The notes: generated from the letters alone by a model not told the origin. Positions 1 to 7,110 are shown, counted from the first letter of the stretch. The stretch is 11,098 nucleotides of DNA from an uncultured Eubacteriales bacterium (GCA_900546075.1 URBH01000060.1:1-11098); one strand, 5' to 3'. Made by a program: numbers and translations.

Positions 1-11
1 AACAGCAGCCG

Positions 12-38
12 AATAAAACGGTTTTTAACCGTTTTATT
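12..38. repeat. Perfect 12-bp palindrome upstream of lexA (possible operator)
   Basis: AATAAAACGGTT (12-23) is the exact reverse complement of AACCGTTTTATT (27-38), separated by TTT. A poor promoter candidate overlaps it: TTTTTA (22-27), a 17-nt spacer, then TAGTAT (45-50). The dyad would therefore cover the -35 of lexA, as an operator might. It does not resemble the usual Firmicute LexA box (GAAC-N4-GTTC). A closely related palindrome lies at 11061-11086. It could also be a hairpin at the end of an upstream transcript or a dispersed palindromic repeat. The palindrome is certain; its role is not. Confidence 0.6.
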
Positions 39-76
39 GAAAACTAGTATCAGGACGACCCAGGGAGGAAATGCTT

Positions 77-652
77 ATGCCCAGAACCAGCGACAAAGCA
101 CAGTTGATTATGGATTATGTCAACCGATTTATTCAGGAGAACGGCTATTCCCCCTCCGTCCGGGAGATCGGGGCGGCAGTGGGTCTGCGCTCCACCGCCT
201 CCGTCAGCTACCACTTGCAGGCGCTGCAGGAGAAGGGGCTGCTCCAGTCCCCCGGCGCAAAGGGACGCAAGCGGGCGCTGGTCACCGGCGCGCGCCCGGG
301 GCAGATTCCCATTGTGGGTGTCGTCACCGCGGGCGTGCCGATCCTGGCGGTGGAAAATCAGGAGGGTACCATGCCCTGGGACGACCCGGGGTGCTTTGCT
401 CTGCGGGTTCGGGGCGACAGCATGATTAACGCCGGTATCCTCAGCGGAGACAAGGTGGTTGTCCGCCCCCAGCCCTCCGCCGACGACGGGCAGATCGTGG
501 TCGCCCGAATCGAGGACGAGGCCACGGTCAAGCGTCTGCGCCGCCGCAGCGGCCAGATCTGGCTCATGCCGGAAAATGACAATTACAGCCCCATCGACGG
601 CACCAACGCGGAGATCATCGGTGTGGTCAAGGCTGTGGTGCGGGAGTATTGA
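77..652 (+). CDS. lexA: LexA repressor / SOS autoprotease
   Basis: Transcriptional repressor of the SOS regulon. It binds DNA as a dimer and cleaves itself when RecA filaments form. In numbering from an ATG at 71, residues 1-70 form the winged helix-turn-helix, with the LexA-typical stretch GYSPSVREI (25-33) and recognition helix around STASVSYHL. The C-terminal S24 peptidase domain has the Ala87-Gly88 cleavage site in VVTAGVP, catalytic Ser117 in RGDSM and Lys154 in ATVKRL, so it should be self-cleavable. There are two in-frame ATGs, at 71 and 77. GGAGG (64-68) sits only 2 nt from the first and 8 nt from the second, so 77 is preferred (191 aa). Full length for the family. It is followed by the separately promoted trpX unit. 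No canonical LexA box was found in the short upstream sequence available. Confidence 0.95.
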   Translation: MPRTSDKAQLIMDYVNRFIQENGYSPSVREIGAAVGLRSTASVSYHLQALQEKGLLQSPGAKGRKRALVTGARPGQIPIVGVVTAGVPILAVENQEGTMPWDDPGCFALRVRGDSMINAGILSGDKVVVRPQPSADDGQIVVARIEDEATVKRLRRRSGQIWLMPENDNYSPIDGTNAEIIGVVKAVVREY

Positions 653-684
653 GAAAAAAGTCCGCGCTCCGCGAAAAAAAGTTC

Positions 685-713
685 TTGACAAACGTACACA
701 AATGGTGTATAAA
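685..713 (+). promoter_or_regulatory. Sigma-A promoter of the T-box/trpXYZ operon
   Basis: TTGACA (685-690, perfect -35), a 17-nt spacer, then TATAAA (708-713, one mismatch from TATAAT). Transcription should begin near 720, directly ahead of the T-box leader. It starts 32 nt after the lexA stop, so the transporter has its own promoter. Confidence 0.88.
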
Positions 714-720
714 GGGCGTA

Positions 721-996
721 ACATAAATTGAAACCAACGAAGCGGAAGTAAAGTTGCAAGGCGCATCCACAGAGAGTTCTGCATAGCTGAGAGCAGAGCG
801 AAAAGCGGGGCAGCAAATGGGCCGCCGAGGGCAGAGGGAAATGGGTGACCAGAGTATCTTCTGACGCATTGCCAGCGTTAACGGGCAGACGGCGTGTTGG
901 CGCCGTGCAGAGCGGTCGGTTTTCCGGCAAACAAGGTGGTACCGCAGAAAATTGTTTTTTCTGTCCTTGTTCCCTTAGGGGAACAAGGACTTTTTT
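721..996 (+). ncRNA. T-box riboswitch leader, Trp (UGG) specifier
   Basis: A tRNA-sensing leader that allows transcription when the cognate tRNA is uncharged. Stem I: GCGG 742-745 pairs with CCGC 822-825, and GUUGC 753-757 pairs with GCAGC 810-814. These enclose an internal loop with AGUA (747-750) on the 5' side and AAAUGGG (815-821) on the 3' side, which places UGG (818-820) at the specifier position. The distal part has AGAGAG (771-776) and a hairpin 777-782/793-798 with a 10-nt loop. The T-box core GGUGGUACCGC is at 935-945, with UGGU (937-940) facing the tRNA acceptor end. Antiterminator: CAAGG 932-936 with CCUUG 965-969, and CAGAAAA 945-951 with UUUUCUG 957-963, mutually exclusive with the terminator. 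Trp specificity agrees with the trpXYZ-type genes downstream. T-box identity is near certain; the Trp call rests on hand folding. Confidence 0.9.
963..996 (+). terminator. T-box-controlled intrinsic terminator
   Basis: A 12-bp perfect stem, GTCCTTGTTCCC (963-974) with GGGAACAAGGAC (979-990), loop TTAG, then TTTTTT (991-996). Its 5' arm includes the CCUUG that pairs with the T-box core in the antiterminator, giving the expected on/off switch. Confidence 0.92.
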
Positions 997-1112
997 ATTT
1001 CTTTCAGAAAGGAGAAATACCTATGTACGCTCCAGGCAGACGATGGCGACCCCAGGAAAAACCCACAAACCCATCCAACAATCATTTGACTATCAAAAAG
1101 GAGTATTTTATT

Positions 1113-2159
1113 ATGAAAAAGGTTATTTCTCTGGTTCTGTCCGTTATGATGATGCTTACCATGTTCGCCGGATGCAGGGCATCCGGAACTGCCGAAACTG
1201 CCGCCCCCACGGCTGCCCCCACTTCCGCGACCACCGCCGAAACCGCCGCCGACACCACCCCCGCCGCCCAGGAATTCAACGTTGCCATCGTCCAGCAGCT
1301 GGATCACACTTCTCTGGATGAGATCCGCACCGCCATCGTCGCCCAGCTTCAGGCTCAGGCCGAGGAAAAGGGCGTCAAGGTCAACATTCAGGAGTTCAAC
1401 GGCCAGAACGACGCCACCGTGCTGAACCAGATCGGCGCGCAGGTGGTAGGCGACGGCGTTGACCTGATTATCCCCATCGCAACGCTCGCCGCCCAGTGCA
1501 TGGTCACTGCCGCCGACGGCACCGACATTCCCATTGTGTACGCCGCCATTTCCGACCCCGAAGCCGCCGGTCTCACCGGCCTTAGTAACGTCACCGGCAC
1601 CTCCGATGCCCTGAACACCGCCTTCATCCTGGACATGATGCTGGCCGCCAACCCCGACATCAAGACCGTCGGCCTGCTGTACTCCAACTCCGAAGCCAAC
1701 TCCACCACCCCCATTGCGGAAGCCAAGGCTTACCTCCAGGAAAAGCAGATCGACTTTGTGGAAAAGACCGGCAACACCAGCGGTGAGATCGTAGAAGCCG
1801 CCGCCTCCATGGTCGGCCGCGTGGACGCGGTCTTCACCCCCACCGATAACGTGGTCATGGCTGCCGAAGTCACCGTCGCCGAAACCCTGAACGAGGCCGG
1901 CATCCCCCACTACACCGGCGCGGATTCCTTCGTAGCCGCCGGCGCCTTCGCCACCTGCGGTGTCAACTACACCGAGCTGGGCACCTACACCGCCGACATG
2001 GCCATGGACATCCTGCTGGGCGGCGCGGTTCCCGAATTCCACGTAATGGACGGCGGCATCATCACCGTCAACACCGAAACCGCCGCCACCCTGGGCATTG
2101 ACTACAGTGCCTTCGCTTCCATGGCCAACACCGTGGTAGAGGTCAAGACCGGCGAATAA
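1113..2159 (+). CDS. trpX: Tryptophan ABC transporter substrate-binding lipoprotein (TrpX type)
   Basis: Extracytoplasmic ligand-binding lipoprotein of the PF04392-like (ABC_sub_bind, periplasmic-binding-protein type I) family, 348 aa. It has a signal peptide (KK, hydrophobic 4-19) and lipobox FAGC with Cys21 as the lipidation site. A low-complexity Ala/Thr/Pro linker runs from about 22 to 52, and a two-lobed binding domain starts at about FNVAIVQQLDH. Family landmarks include VDLIIPIATLAAQ, IPIVYAAISDP, VGLLYSNSEANS and VFTPTDNVV. Start chosen at 1113 because AAAGGAG lies 9 nt upstream and the signal peptide begins there. An in-frame ATG at 1023 also has a good SD (see findings). First gene of the T-box operon; the leader implies L-Trp as substrate. 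The protein contains no Trp. The ligand is inferred from the regulation and family, not from binding residues. Confidence 0.88.
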   Translation: MKKVISLVLSVMMMLTMFAGCRASGTAETAAPTAAPTSATTAETAADTTPAAQEFNVAIVQQLDHTSLDEIRTAIVAQLQAQAEEKGVKVNIQEFNGQNDATVLNQIGAQVVGDGVDLIIPIATLAAQCMVTAADGTDIPIVYAAISDPEAAGLTGLSNVTGTSDALNTAFILDMMLAANPDIKTVGLLYSNSEANSTTPIAEAKAYLQEKQIDFVEKTGNTSGEIVEAAASMVGRVDAVFTPTDNVVMAAEVTVAETLNEAGIPHYTGADSFVAAGAFATCGVNYTELGTYTADMAMDILLGGAVPEFHVMDGGIITVNTETAATLGIDYSAFASMANTVVEVKTGE

Positions 2160-2186
2160 GTAAGCAGACGAAAACCTCACACAATC

Positions 2187-2207
2187 GGGAGGGGCAGCGC
2201 CCCTCCC
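2187..2207 (+). other. Intercistronic trpX-trpY hairpin
   Basis: GGGAGGGGC (2187-2195) pairs perfectly with GCCCCTCCC (2199-2207) around a 3-nt loop. The nearest T-run (2218-2222) is 10 nt downstream, so it is a poor terminator. It more likely stabilises the upstream trpX message, or causes partial read-through so that the binding protein is made in excess over the membrane parts. Confidence 0.6.
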
Positions 2208-2239
2208 AACCATGCTGTTTTTAGAAGGAGGGGTCAACC

Positions 2240-3127
2240 ATGATCTCAACCGCCGTTATCATGAGCGCGCTGGAGCTGGGCTGCATCTACGCCCTGGTCG
2301 CCCTGGCGCTGTTTCTCAGCTTCCGGATATTGAACATCGCCGATATGACCACCGACGGCGCGTTCACCCTGGGCTGCGCCGTGTCCGCCACCATCGCCGT
2401 GGCGGGACACCCTTTGCTGGCGCTTCCCGCCGCCATGATCGCGGGCGCCTGCGCCGGATTCATCACGGCCTTTTTGCAGACGAAGCTGAAAATCCCCTCT
2501 ATTCTCGCCGGTATCATCACCAATACCGGGCTGTATACCGTGAATCTGGCGGTGATGGGCTTTTCCTCCAACGTCAGTATGGTAAAGGCCGACACCATGT
2601 TCTCTCTGGTAAAGCCTTACCTGGGAAGCTTTTACAAGCTGATCCCTGCGGCGGTGCTGACCGTCGTCATGGGGGTGCTGCTGGTGCTGTTCCTCAAAAC
2701 CCGGTTGGGGCTTTCCATCCGCGCCACCGGGGATAACCCGGACATGGTGCGGGCATCCTCTATCAACACCGCCTTCACCGTCACCGTGGGACTGTGCCTG
2801 TCCAACGCCATGACCGCCCTCAGCGGCGCGGTGCTGGCGCAGTACCAGAAGACCGCCGACATCAACCTCGGCACCGGCATGGTCATCATCGGCCTTGCCT
2901 CCCTGATCATCGGCGAGACCCTCATGCCCAAGGGCAAAACCTGGATGAAGGCGCTGGGGGCAATCCTCGGCTCCATCCTGTACCGGTTCATCATCGCCAT
3001 TGCTCTGCGGCTGGATCTGCCCAGCGAATGCCTGAAGCTGATCTCCGCCGTCATCGTGGCGCTGGCCATCGGCCTGCCGGCCATCAAATCCGCGGTGCGC
3101 CCCGCAACCAAAGGAGGGAAAGTCTGA
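2240..3127 (+). CDS. trpY: ABC transporter permease (TrpY type, LivH-like fold)
   Basis: Integral membrane permease of the BPD_transp_2 type (branched-chain amino acid/sugar permease fold), 295 aa. Hydrophobic segments are seen at about 5-28, 41-56, 58-78, 88-108, 134-152, 176-200, 212-227, 237-256 and 266-282. The motif GDNPDMVRASSI (164-175) lies in the cytoplasmic loop expected to contact the ATPase, and ADMTTDGAF (34-42) is typical of the subfamily that partners ABC_sub_bind lipoproteins. Start fixed by AGAAGGAGGGG (2224-2233). It lies 80 nt after trpX and its stop codon overlaps the trpZ start by one base, indicating translational coupling. Only one Trp (KTWMK). Tryptophan as substrate is inferred from the T-box. 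Confidence 0.87.
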   Translation: MISTAVIMSALELGCIYALVALALFLSFRILNIADMTTDGAFTLGCAVSATIAVAGHPLLALPAAMIAGACAGFITAFLQTKLKIPSILAGIITNTGLYTVNLAVMGFSSNVSMVKADTMFSLVKPYLGSFYKLIPAAVLTVVMGVLLVLFLKTRLGLSIRATGDNPDMVRASSINTAFTVTVGLCLSNAMTALSGAVLAQYQKTADINLGTGMVIIGLASLIIGETLMPKGKTWMKALGAILGSILYRFIIAIALRLDLPSECLKLISAVIVALAIGLPAIKSAVRPATKGGKV

Positions 3128-3924
3128 TGCTGCAAATCAGTCACATTTCCAAAACCTTCAACCCCGGCACCGTCAACGAGAAAAAAGCCCTGAACGGCGT
3201 TGACCTGCACTTAGACGGCGGCGATTTCGTCACCATTCTCGGCTCCAACGGCGCGGGCAAATCCACCCTGTTCGGAGCAATCGCCGGTTCCTTCGTGGTG
3301 GACGAGGGGACTATTCGGCTGGACGGGCAGAACATCACCAATCTCCCGGATTTCAAGCGCAGTAAATTCATCGGTCGCCTTTTCCAGGATCCCCTGAAAG
3401 GCACCGCGCCTAACATGACCATTGAGGAAAATCTGGCGCTGGCCTACCTGCGGGCGTCGGAAAAGCGGTCGCCCTTCTCCGTGGTCACGGCGAAGGATCG
3501 CGCCGAGTTCCGGGAAAAGCTGGCGCAGCTGGAGCTGGGGCTGGAAGACCGGATGGATCACCCCGTGGGGCTGCTGTCCGGCGGTCAGCGTCAGGCGCTG
3601 ACACTGCTGATGGCGACGCTGGTGACGCCCAAGCTGCTGCTTCTGGACGAACATACCGCCGCCCTCGACCCCGCCACGGCGGAAAAGGTGCTTGCCCTGA
3701 CGAAGAAAATCGTGGCGGAGAACCACATCACCTGCCTGATGATCACCCACAACATTCCCTCGGCGCTGTCTCTGGGCAACCGCACCATTATGATGAACAA
3801 CGGCCGGATCGTGCTGGAGCTGGCGGGCGCGGAGCGGGAGAACATGACCACGGAGCAGTTGCTGAAGGTGTTCCATGAGCAGGGCGTCAGCAACGACCGC
3901 ATTCTGTTCAGCGCAGAATCATGA
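3127..3924 (+). CDS. trpZ: ABC transporter ATP-binding protein (TrpZ type)
   Basis: Cytoplasmic nucleotide-binding subunit that powers the transporter, 265 aa. It has Walker A GSNGAGKST (39-47), Q-loop Gln87 (RLFQDP), signature LSGGQ (150-154), Walker B LLLLDE (170-175) with catalytic Glu175, D-loop ALDP (179-182) and switch His208 (MITHN), so all motifs for ATP hydrolysis are present. The start is the ATG at 3127, which overlaps the trpY TGA (3125-3127) and has AAGGAGGG at 3111-3118. An in-frame open stretch back to 2794 lies inside trpY and is not coding. No Trp residue. Third gene of the T-box operon, closed by a hairpin 5 nt after its stop. Confidence 0.92.
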   Translation: MLQISHISKTFNPGTVNEKKALNGVDLHLDGGDFVTILGSNGAGKSTLFGAIAGSFVVDEGTIRLDGQNITNLPDFKRSKFIGRLFQDPLKGTAPNMTIEENLALAYLRASEKRSPFSVVTAKDRAEFREKLAQLELGLEDRMDHPVGLLSGGQRQALTLLMATLVTPKLLLLDEHTAALDPATAEKVLALTKKIVAENHITCLMITHNIPSALSLGNRTIMMNNGRIVLELAGAERENMTTEQLLKVFHEQGVSNDRILFSAES

Positions 3925-3929
3925 GTAAG

Positions 3930-3962
3930 AACGGCGTGACCGCAAGGGTCACGCCGTTTGGC
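3930..3962 (+). terminator. Terminator-like hairpin after trpZ
   Basis: A 12-bp perfect stem, AACGGCGTGACC (3930-3941) with GGTCACGCCGTT (3947-3958), loop GCAAG. The U-tract is weak (TTT then GGC). It is positioned as the end of the trpXYZ operon; termination may be incomplete. Confidence 0.72.
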
Positions 3963-4048
3963 GTTAACGAGACGGCTTACTCCCACACCGCAGGCCGCAA
4001 AATTCAAGAACTGTTTACACCCCCGCCCCTTTTCTTTGCGGCGAAATG

Positions 4049-4057
4049 TGGTAGAAT
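4049..4057 (+). promoter_or_regulatory. Extended -10 promoter for thiN
   Basis: TGG followed by TAGAAT (4052-4057), one mismatch from TATAAT, forms an extended -10 element 31 nt before the thiN ATG. No good -35 at 16-18 nt was found. TTTACA at 4014-4019 is too far away (32 nt). The remainder of 3959-4048 holds nothing else I can name. Confidence 0.5.
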
Positions 4058-4088
4058 AGAAAGAAGACTTCACGAGAGGGGGAAGACC

Positions 4089-4724
4089 ATGGGCTGCTGT
4101 GTGATTTTCTGCGCCGCGGAGTTTGAAGCGCCGGCGCGGCCGCTGGAAAAAGACGATTACATCATCGCCGCCGACGGCGGCTTGAAGCATACCCGGAAGC
4201 TGGGAATTGAACCGAATGAGATCATCGGCGACTTTGACTCTCTGGGCTTCACCCCGCCGGGGGCCGAGATATTCCCGGTGGAAAAGGACGATACCGATGC
4301 CATGCTCGCCGTTCGCCGGGGGCTGGAGCTGGGGTATCGGGAATTTCTGCTTTACGGGAGCCTGGACGGCCCCCGGCTTGACCACACCGTAGCCAATTTC
4401 CAGACGCTGCAATTTCTCGCCGACCGGGGCGGCGTGGGCTATCTTGTGGGCAACCGGTCGATCGTCACCGTCGTCAAAAACGGCAGCATTGCCTTCCCGG
4501 CGGGGCTGAGCGGGAACCTGTCCGTTTTCTGCATGGGCGCGGACGCCCGGGGTGTGACGGAGCGGGGGCTGTATTACACGCTGGAGGACGGCGTGCTGAC
4601 CAGCGGCTTTCCCCTGGGCGTCAGCAACCACTTTACCGGGGAACCGGCGCACATTTCGGTAAGGGACGGCAGCTTGCTGGTCATCTGGGACAAGGCCACC
4701 GGATTCCCCGTCACCGAACAATAA
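4089..4724 (+). CDS. thiN: Thiamine pyrophosphokinase
   Basis: Cytoplasmic enzyme that transfers pyrophosphate from ATP to thiamine, giving thiamine diphosphate and AMP, in thiamine salvage. The protein is 211 aa, usual for bacterial TPK. The N-terminal catalytic half shows AADGG (27-31), GDFDS (47-51), EKDDTDA (65-71) and GSLDGPRLDH (90-99, the counterpart of GATGGRLDH). The C-terminal half is the thiamine-binding beta domain, with GVSNHF near residue 178. Start chosen at 4089 because AGGGGG lies 7 nt upstream and the family N-terminus fits; the open frame upstream to 3921 covers the trpZ terminator. Preceded by an extended -10 promoter and 16 nt ahead of a P-type ATPase, so probably co-transcribed with it. 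No TPP riboswitch was recognised upstream. Confidence 0.93.
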   Translation: MGCCVIFCAAEFEAPARPLEKDDYIIAADGGLKHTRKLGIEPNEIIGDFDSLGFTPPGAEIFPVEKDDTDAMLAVRRGLELGYREFLLYGSLDGPRLDHTVANFQTLQFLADRGGVGYLVGNRSIVTVVKNGSIAFPAGLSGNLSVFCMGADARGVTERGLYYTLEDGVLTSGFPLGVSNHFTGEPAHISVRDGSLLVIWDKATGFPVTEQ

Positions 4725-4740
4725 TCAGGAGGCACGCTCC

Positions 4741-7110
4741 ATGGAAGAAAGAGATTCTATAACAGAGATTGACCCATCGCTGGGTCTGACTGACGAACAG
4801 ATTCAGTCGCGCACCCCTGCGGGGAAGCCGGTCTATTCCGGCAAAAGCGAAAAAGAAATCGTTCTGACCCACTGCTTCACCTTTTTCAACCTGATTTTCG
4901 TGGTTCTGGCCGTGATGCTCATCATCGGCGGCTCCAGCCCCCTGAACATGGGTTTTCTGGTAGTGGCAGTGATCAACACCGTCATCGGCATCATCCAGGA
5001 AATCCGCGCCAAACGGGCGGTGGAGCGGCTGACGCTGGTGGCGGAGCGTCCCGTAACCGTCATCCGGAACGGGACGAAGCAGGAAATCTCCCCGGAGGCC
5101 ATCGTCAAGGACGATATCGCCGAGTTCGCCTCCGGCGACACCCTCCCCGCCGACGGGATCCTGCGCAGCGGGGAAATGTGGGTGGATGAGTCACTGCTCA
5201 CCGGCGAAGCCGACGCGGTGACGAAAACCCCCGGGGACGAAGTCAAATCCGGCTCGGCCATTCTCTCCGGCCGGGGGCGGGTGCAGTTCACCGCCGTGGG
5301 CGGGGATTCCTTCGCCGCCCGGCTTTCCCGGGAGGCTCAGAAGAACCCCGGCGGGAAAAAGTCGGAAATGATGCGCTCTCTGGACAGGCTGATCCTTTTC
5401 GTGGGTATTGCGCTGGTGCCGGTGGGCATTATCCTGTTCTATCAGGAGTTCTGCGTCCTCAAGCTGGGACTGGAAAGCAGCGTGGAGGGAACCGTCGCGG
5501 CGCTGGTGGGCATGATCCCCGAGGGGCTGTATCTGCTGACCTCCATCGCCATGGCGGCGTCGGCGGTGAAGCTGAGCCGGAAAAAGGTGCTGGTGCAGGA
5601 CATGAACTGCATCGAGACCCTGGCGCGGGTGGATGTGCTGTGCGTGGACAAAACCGGCACCATCACCGAGCCGGATATGGAAGTGGAGAATGTCGTTCCC
5701 CTGTCCGACGGGAATCCGGAATATCTGGAAGCCGTCCTCACCGCCATGTACGGCGCGTCAGAGCCGGACAACGCCACGGGCAGAGCCATTCACGAGCTGT
5801 TTGACGGCGAAACCGACTGGGTCTGCGAAAAGCGCATCCCATTCTCCCCGGAGACCAAGTGGAGCGGGGCGGTGTTCGCGGAGCAGGGCGCGTTTTTGGT
5901 TGGCGCGCCGGAATTCATTCTGGCGCAGCGGTTTGAAGAATACCGGGACGCCGTGGACGGCTGGGCAGAGCAGGGCTGCCGGGTGCTGCTGGCCGCCCGG
6001 TACGACGGCGACCCCGTCCCCGGCGCATTGGACCCGGCATTGGTGACGCCCCTTGCCCTGATTCTGCTCAGCGGCCGTATCCGGGAGCAGGCGGCGGAGA
6101 CCTTCGGCTATTTTGACCGTCAGGGCGTGACCGTGAAGGTCATATCCGGCGACAATCCCCACACCGCCAGCCTGATCGCCGCCCGGGCGGGCATTCCCGG
6201 GGCTGACCGCTATATTGACACTTCCACGCTGGAAACCGACGAGGACTTTTCCCGGGCGGTGTCGGAAAACACGGTTTTCGGCCGGGTGACGCCGGAAAAG
6301 AAGCGCCGCCTGGTGGCGGCGCTGCAAAACCAGGGACACACCGTGGCCATGACCGGCGACGGCGTCAACGATCTGCTTGCCATGAAGCAGGCGGACTGCT
6401 CCGTGGCCTTCAGTTCCGGCGCCCAGGCTGCCAGCCAATTGGGCAGTCTCGTGCTGCTGAACAACGATTTTGCCGCCATGCCCGGCATCGTCGCGGAGGG
6501 GCGGCGGGTCATCAACAATATTCAGAGGGCGGCGACACTGTTTCTCGTGAAGAATATTTTCTCCCTGTTCCTGTCGGTGATCTCCCTGTTCACGGACTGG
6601 CCGTACCCCTTGCAGCCCATGCACTTAACCGTGATCTCCGCGCTGACCATCGGCATTCCCTCGTTCTTCCTCGCCATGGAGCCGAATTACGACCGGGTGA
6701 CCGGACATTTTCTCCGGGGGGTTCTGCGCCGGGCGTTCCCCGGCGGGCTGACCAACGTGTTTGCCGTGCTGGTGTGTCAGGCGTTTATGGTGGTTTTTGA
6801 CCTCCCGGCGGCGTCCATCGCCACGGTGTGCGCGGGTATCCTCGCGGTTGTGGGCATGATGGTGCTGTTTCAGGTGTGCAAGCCCTTCGGGACGTTCCGC
6901 AGGATCGTGTGGGGCGCCATGCTGGTGTGTCTCATCGTCGTGTTCACCTGCCTTGGGGAGCTGTTCGAGCTGCGTTCCGGCACGGTTCAGACGAACCTTT
7001 TGATGCTGACGCTGCTGCTCATGACGCCTACGGTATTTTTCGCCATGCAGCGCCTGTTCGACTGGGGTGAAAAGATATTTTGCCGGGTTTTCCGCAGGGA
7101 AAAGACTTGA
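4741..7110 (+). CDS. CtpE-like cation-transporting P-type ATPase
   Basis: Membrane ATPase of 789 aa, most like the CtpE/Firmicute HAD-IC P-type group, some members of which are linked to Ca2+ uptake. Order: two TM segments (about 45-90), actuator domain with LLTGE (152-156), TM3-TM4 (about 215-275) with PEGLYLLTS (260-268), phosphorylation site DKTGT (Asp303), nucleotide domain with VGAPE (387-391), ISGDNP (468-473), TGDGVND (538-544), VAEGRRVINNIQRAA (584-598), and about six C-terminal TM segments. There is no heavy-metal (CPC/HMA) motif, so it is not a P1B metal pump. The usual Lys of KGAPE is Val, apparently tolerated in this subgroup. The DPxR hinge motif reads SGRIR (444-448), losing its Asp. 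Start supported by AGGAGG at 4727-4732. The ion is not determined by the sequence. Confidence 0.88.
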   Translation: MEERDSITEIDPSLGLTDEQIQSRTPAGKPVYSGKSEKEIVLTHCFTFFNLIFVVLAVMLIIGGSSPLNMGFLVVAVINTVIGIIQEIRAKRAVERLTLVAERPVTVIRNGTKQEISPEAIVKDDIAEFASGDTLPADGILRSGEMWVDESLLTGEADAVTKTPGDEVKSGSAILSGRGRVQFTAVGGDSFAARLSREAQKNPGGKKSEMMRSLDRLILFVGIALVPVGIILFYQEFCVLKLGLESSVEGTVAALVGMIPEGLYLLTSIAMAASAVKLSRKKVLVQDMNCIETLARVDVLCVDKTGTITEPDMEVENVVPLSDGNPEYLEAVLTAMYGASEPDNATGRAIHELFDGETDWVCEKRIPFSPETKWSGAVFAEQGAFLVGAPEFILAQRFEEYRDAVDGWAEQGCRVLLAARYDGDPVPGALDPALVTPLALILLSGRIREQAAETFGYFDRQGVTVKVISGDNPHTASLIAARAGIPGADRYIDTSTLETDEDFSRAVSENTVFGRVTPEKKRRLVAALQNQGHTVAMTGDGVNDLLAMKQADCSVAFSSGAQAASQLGSLVLLNNDFAAMPGIVAEGRRVINNIQRAATLFLVKNIFSLFLSVISLFTDWPYPLQPMHLTVISALTIGIPSFFLAMEPNYDRVTGHFLRGVLRRAFPGGLTNVFAVLVCQAFMVVFDLPAASIATVCAGILAVVGMMVLFQVCKPFGTFRRIVWGAMLVCLIVVFTCLGELFELRSGTVQTNLLMLTLLLMTPTVFFAMQRLFDWGEKIFCRVFRREKT

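Noticed and set aside
1..76. Classic LexA box (GAAC-N4-GTTC) for lexA autoregulation
   Set aside because: Not found in the available upstream sequence; the only dyad there (12-38) has a different sequence.
37..429. + strand open frame overlapping lexA in another frame
   Set aside because: No SD; Arg/Gly-rich out-of-frame translation of lexA.
661..683. CGCG-CTC-CGCG with flanking A-runs as a lexA terminator
   Set aside because: Only a 4-bp stem and no T-run on the + strand; insufficient for an intrinsic terminator.
894..1022. Extension of the trpX frame upstream to 894
   Set aside because: This stretch is the T-box antiterminator/terminator and has no SD; ATG 1023 and 1113 are the only credible starts.
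975..2249. Long minus-strand open frame opposite trpX (424 codons)
   Set aside because: Gly/Val-rich, low-complexity translation typical of the antisense of GC-rich coding sequence; no SD or known domain, and the + strand has a clear gene.
2794..3126. N-terminal extension of the ATPase frame
   Set aside because: Lies wholly within trpY and gives a His/Arg/Pro-rich sequence; ATG 3127 has a strong SD and starts the ABC domain.
4014..4057. TTTACA at 4014 as the -35 for the TAGAAT at 4052
   Set aside because: Spacer of 32 nt is far outside the 16-18 nt range; the extended -10 is a better explanation.
3591..4721. Minus-strand open frame of 376 codons opposite trpZ and thiN
   Set aside because: Crosses the trpZ terminator and thiN promoter and resembles no protein family; shadow of the + strand genes.
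7089..7104. TTTTCC/GGAAAA hairpin near the end of the P-type ATPase gene
   Set aside because: Inside the coding sequence, short, and without a following T-tract.
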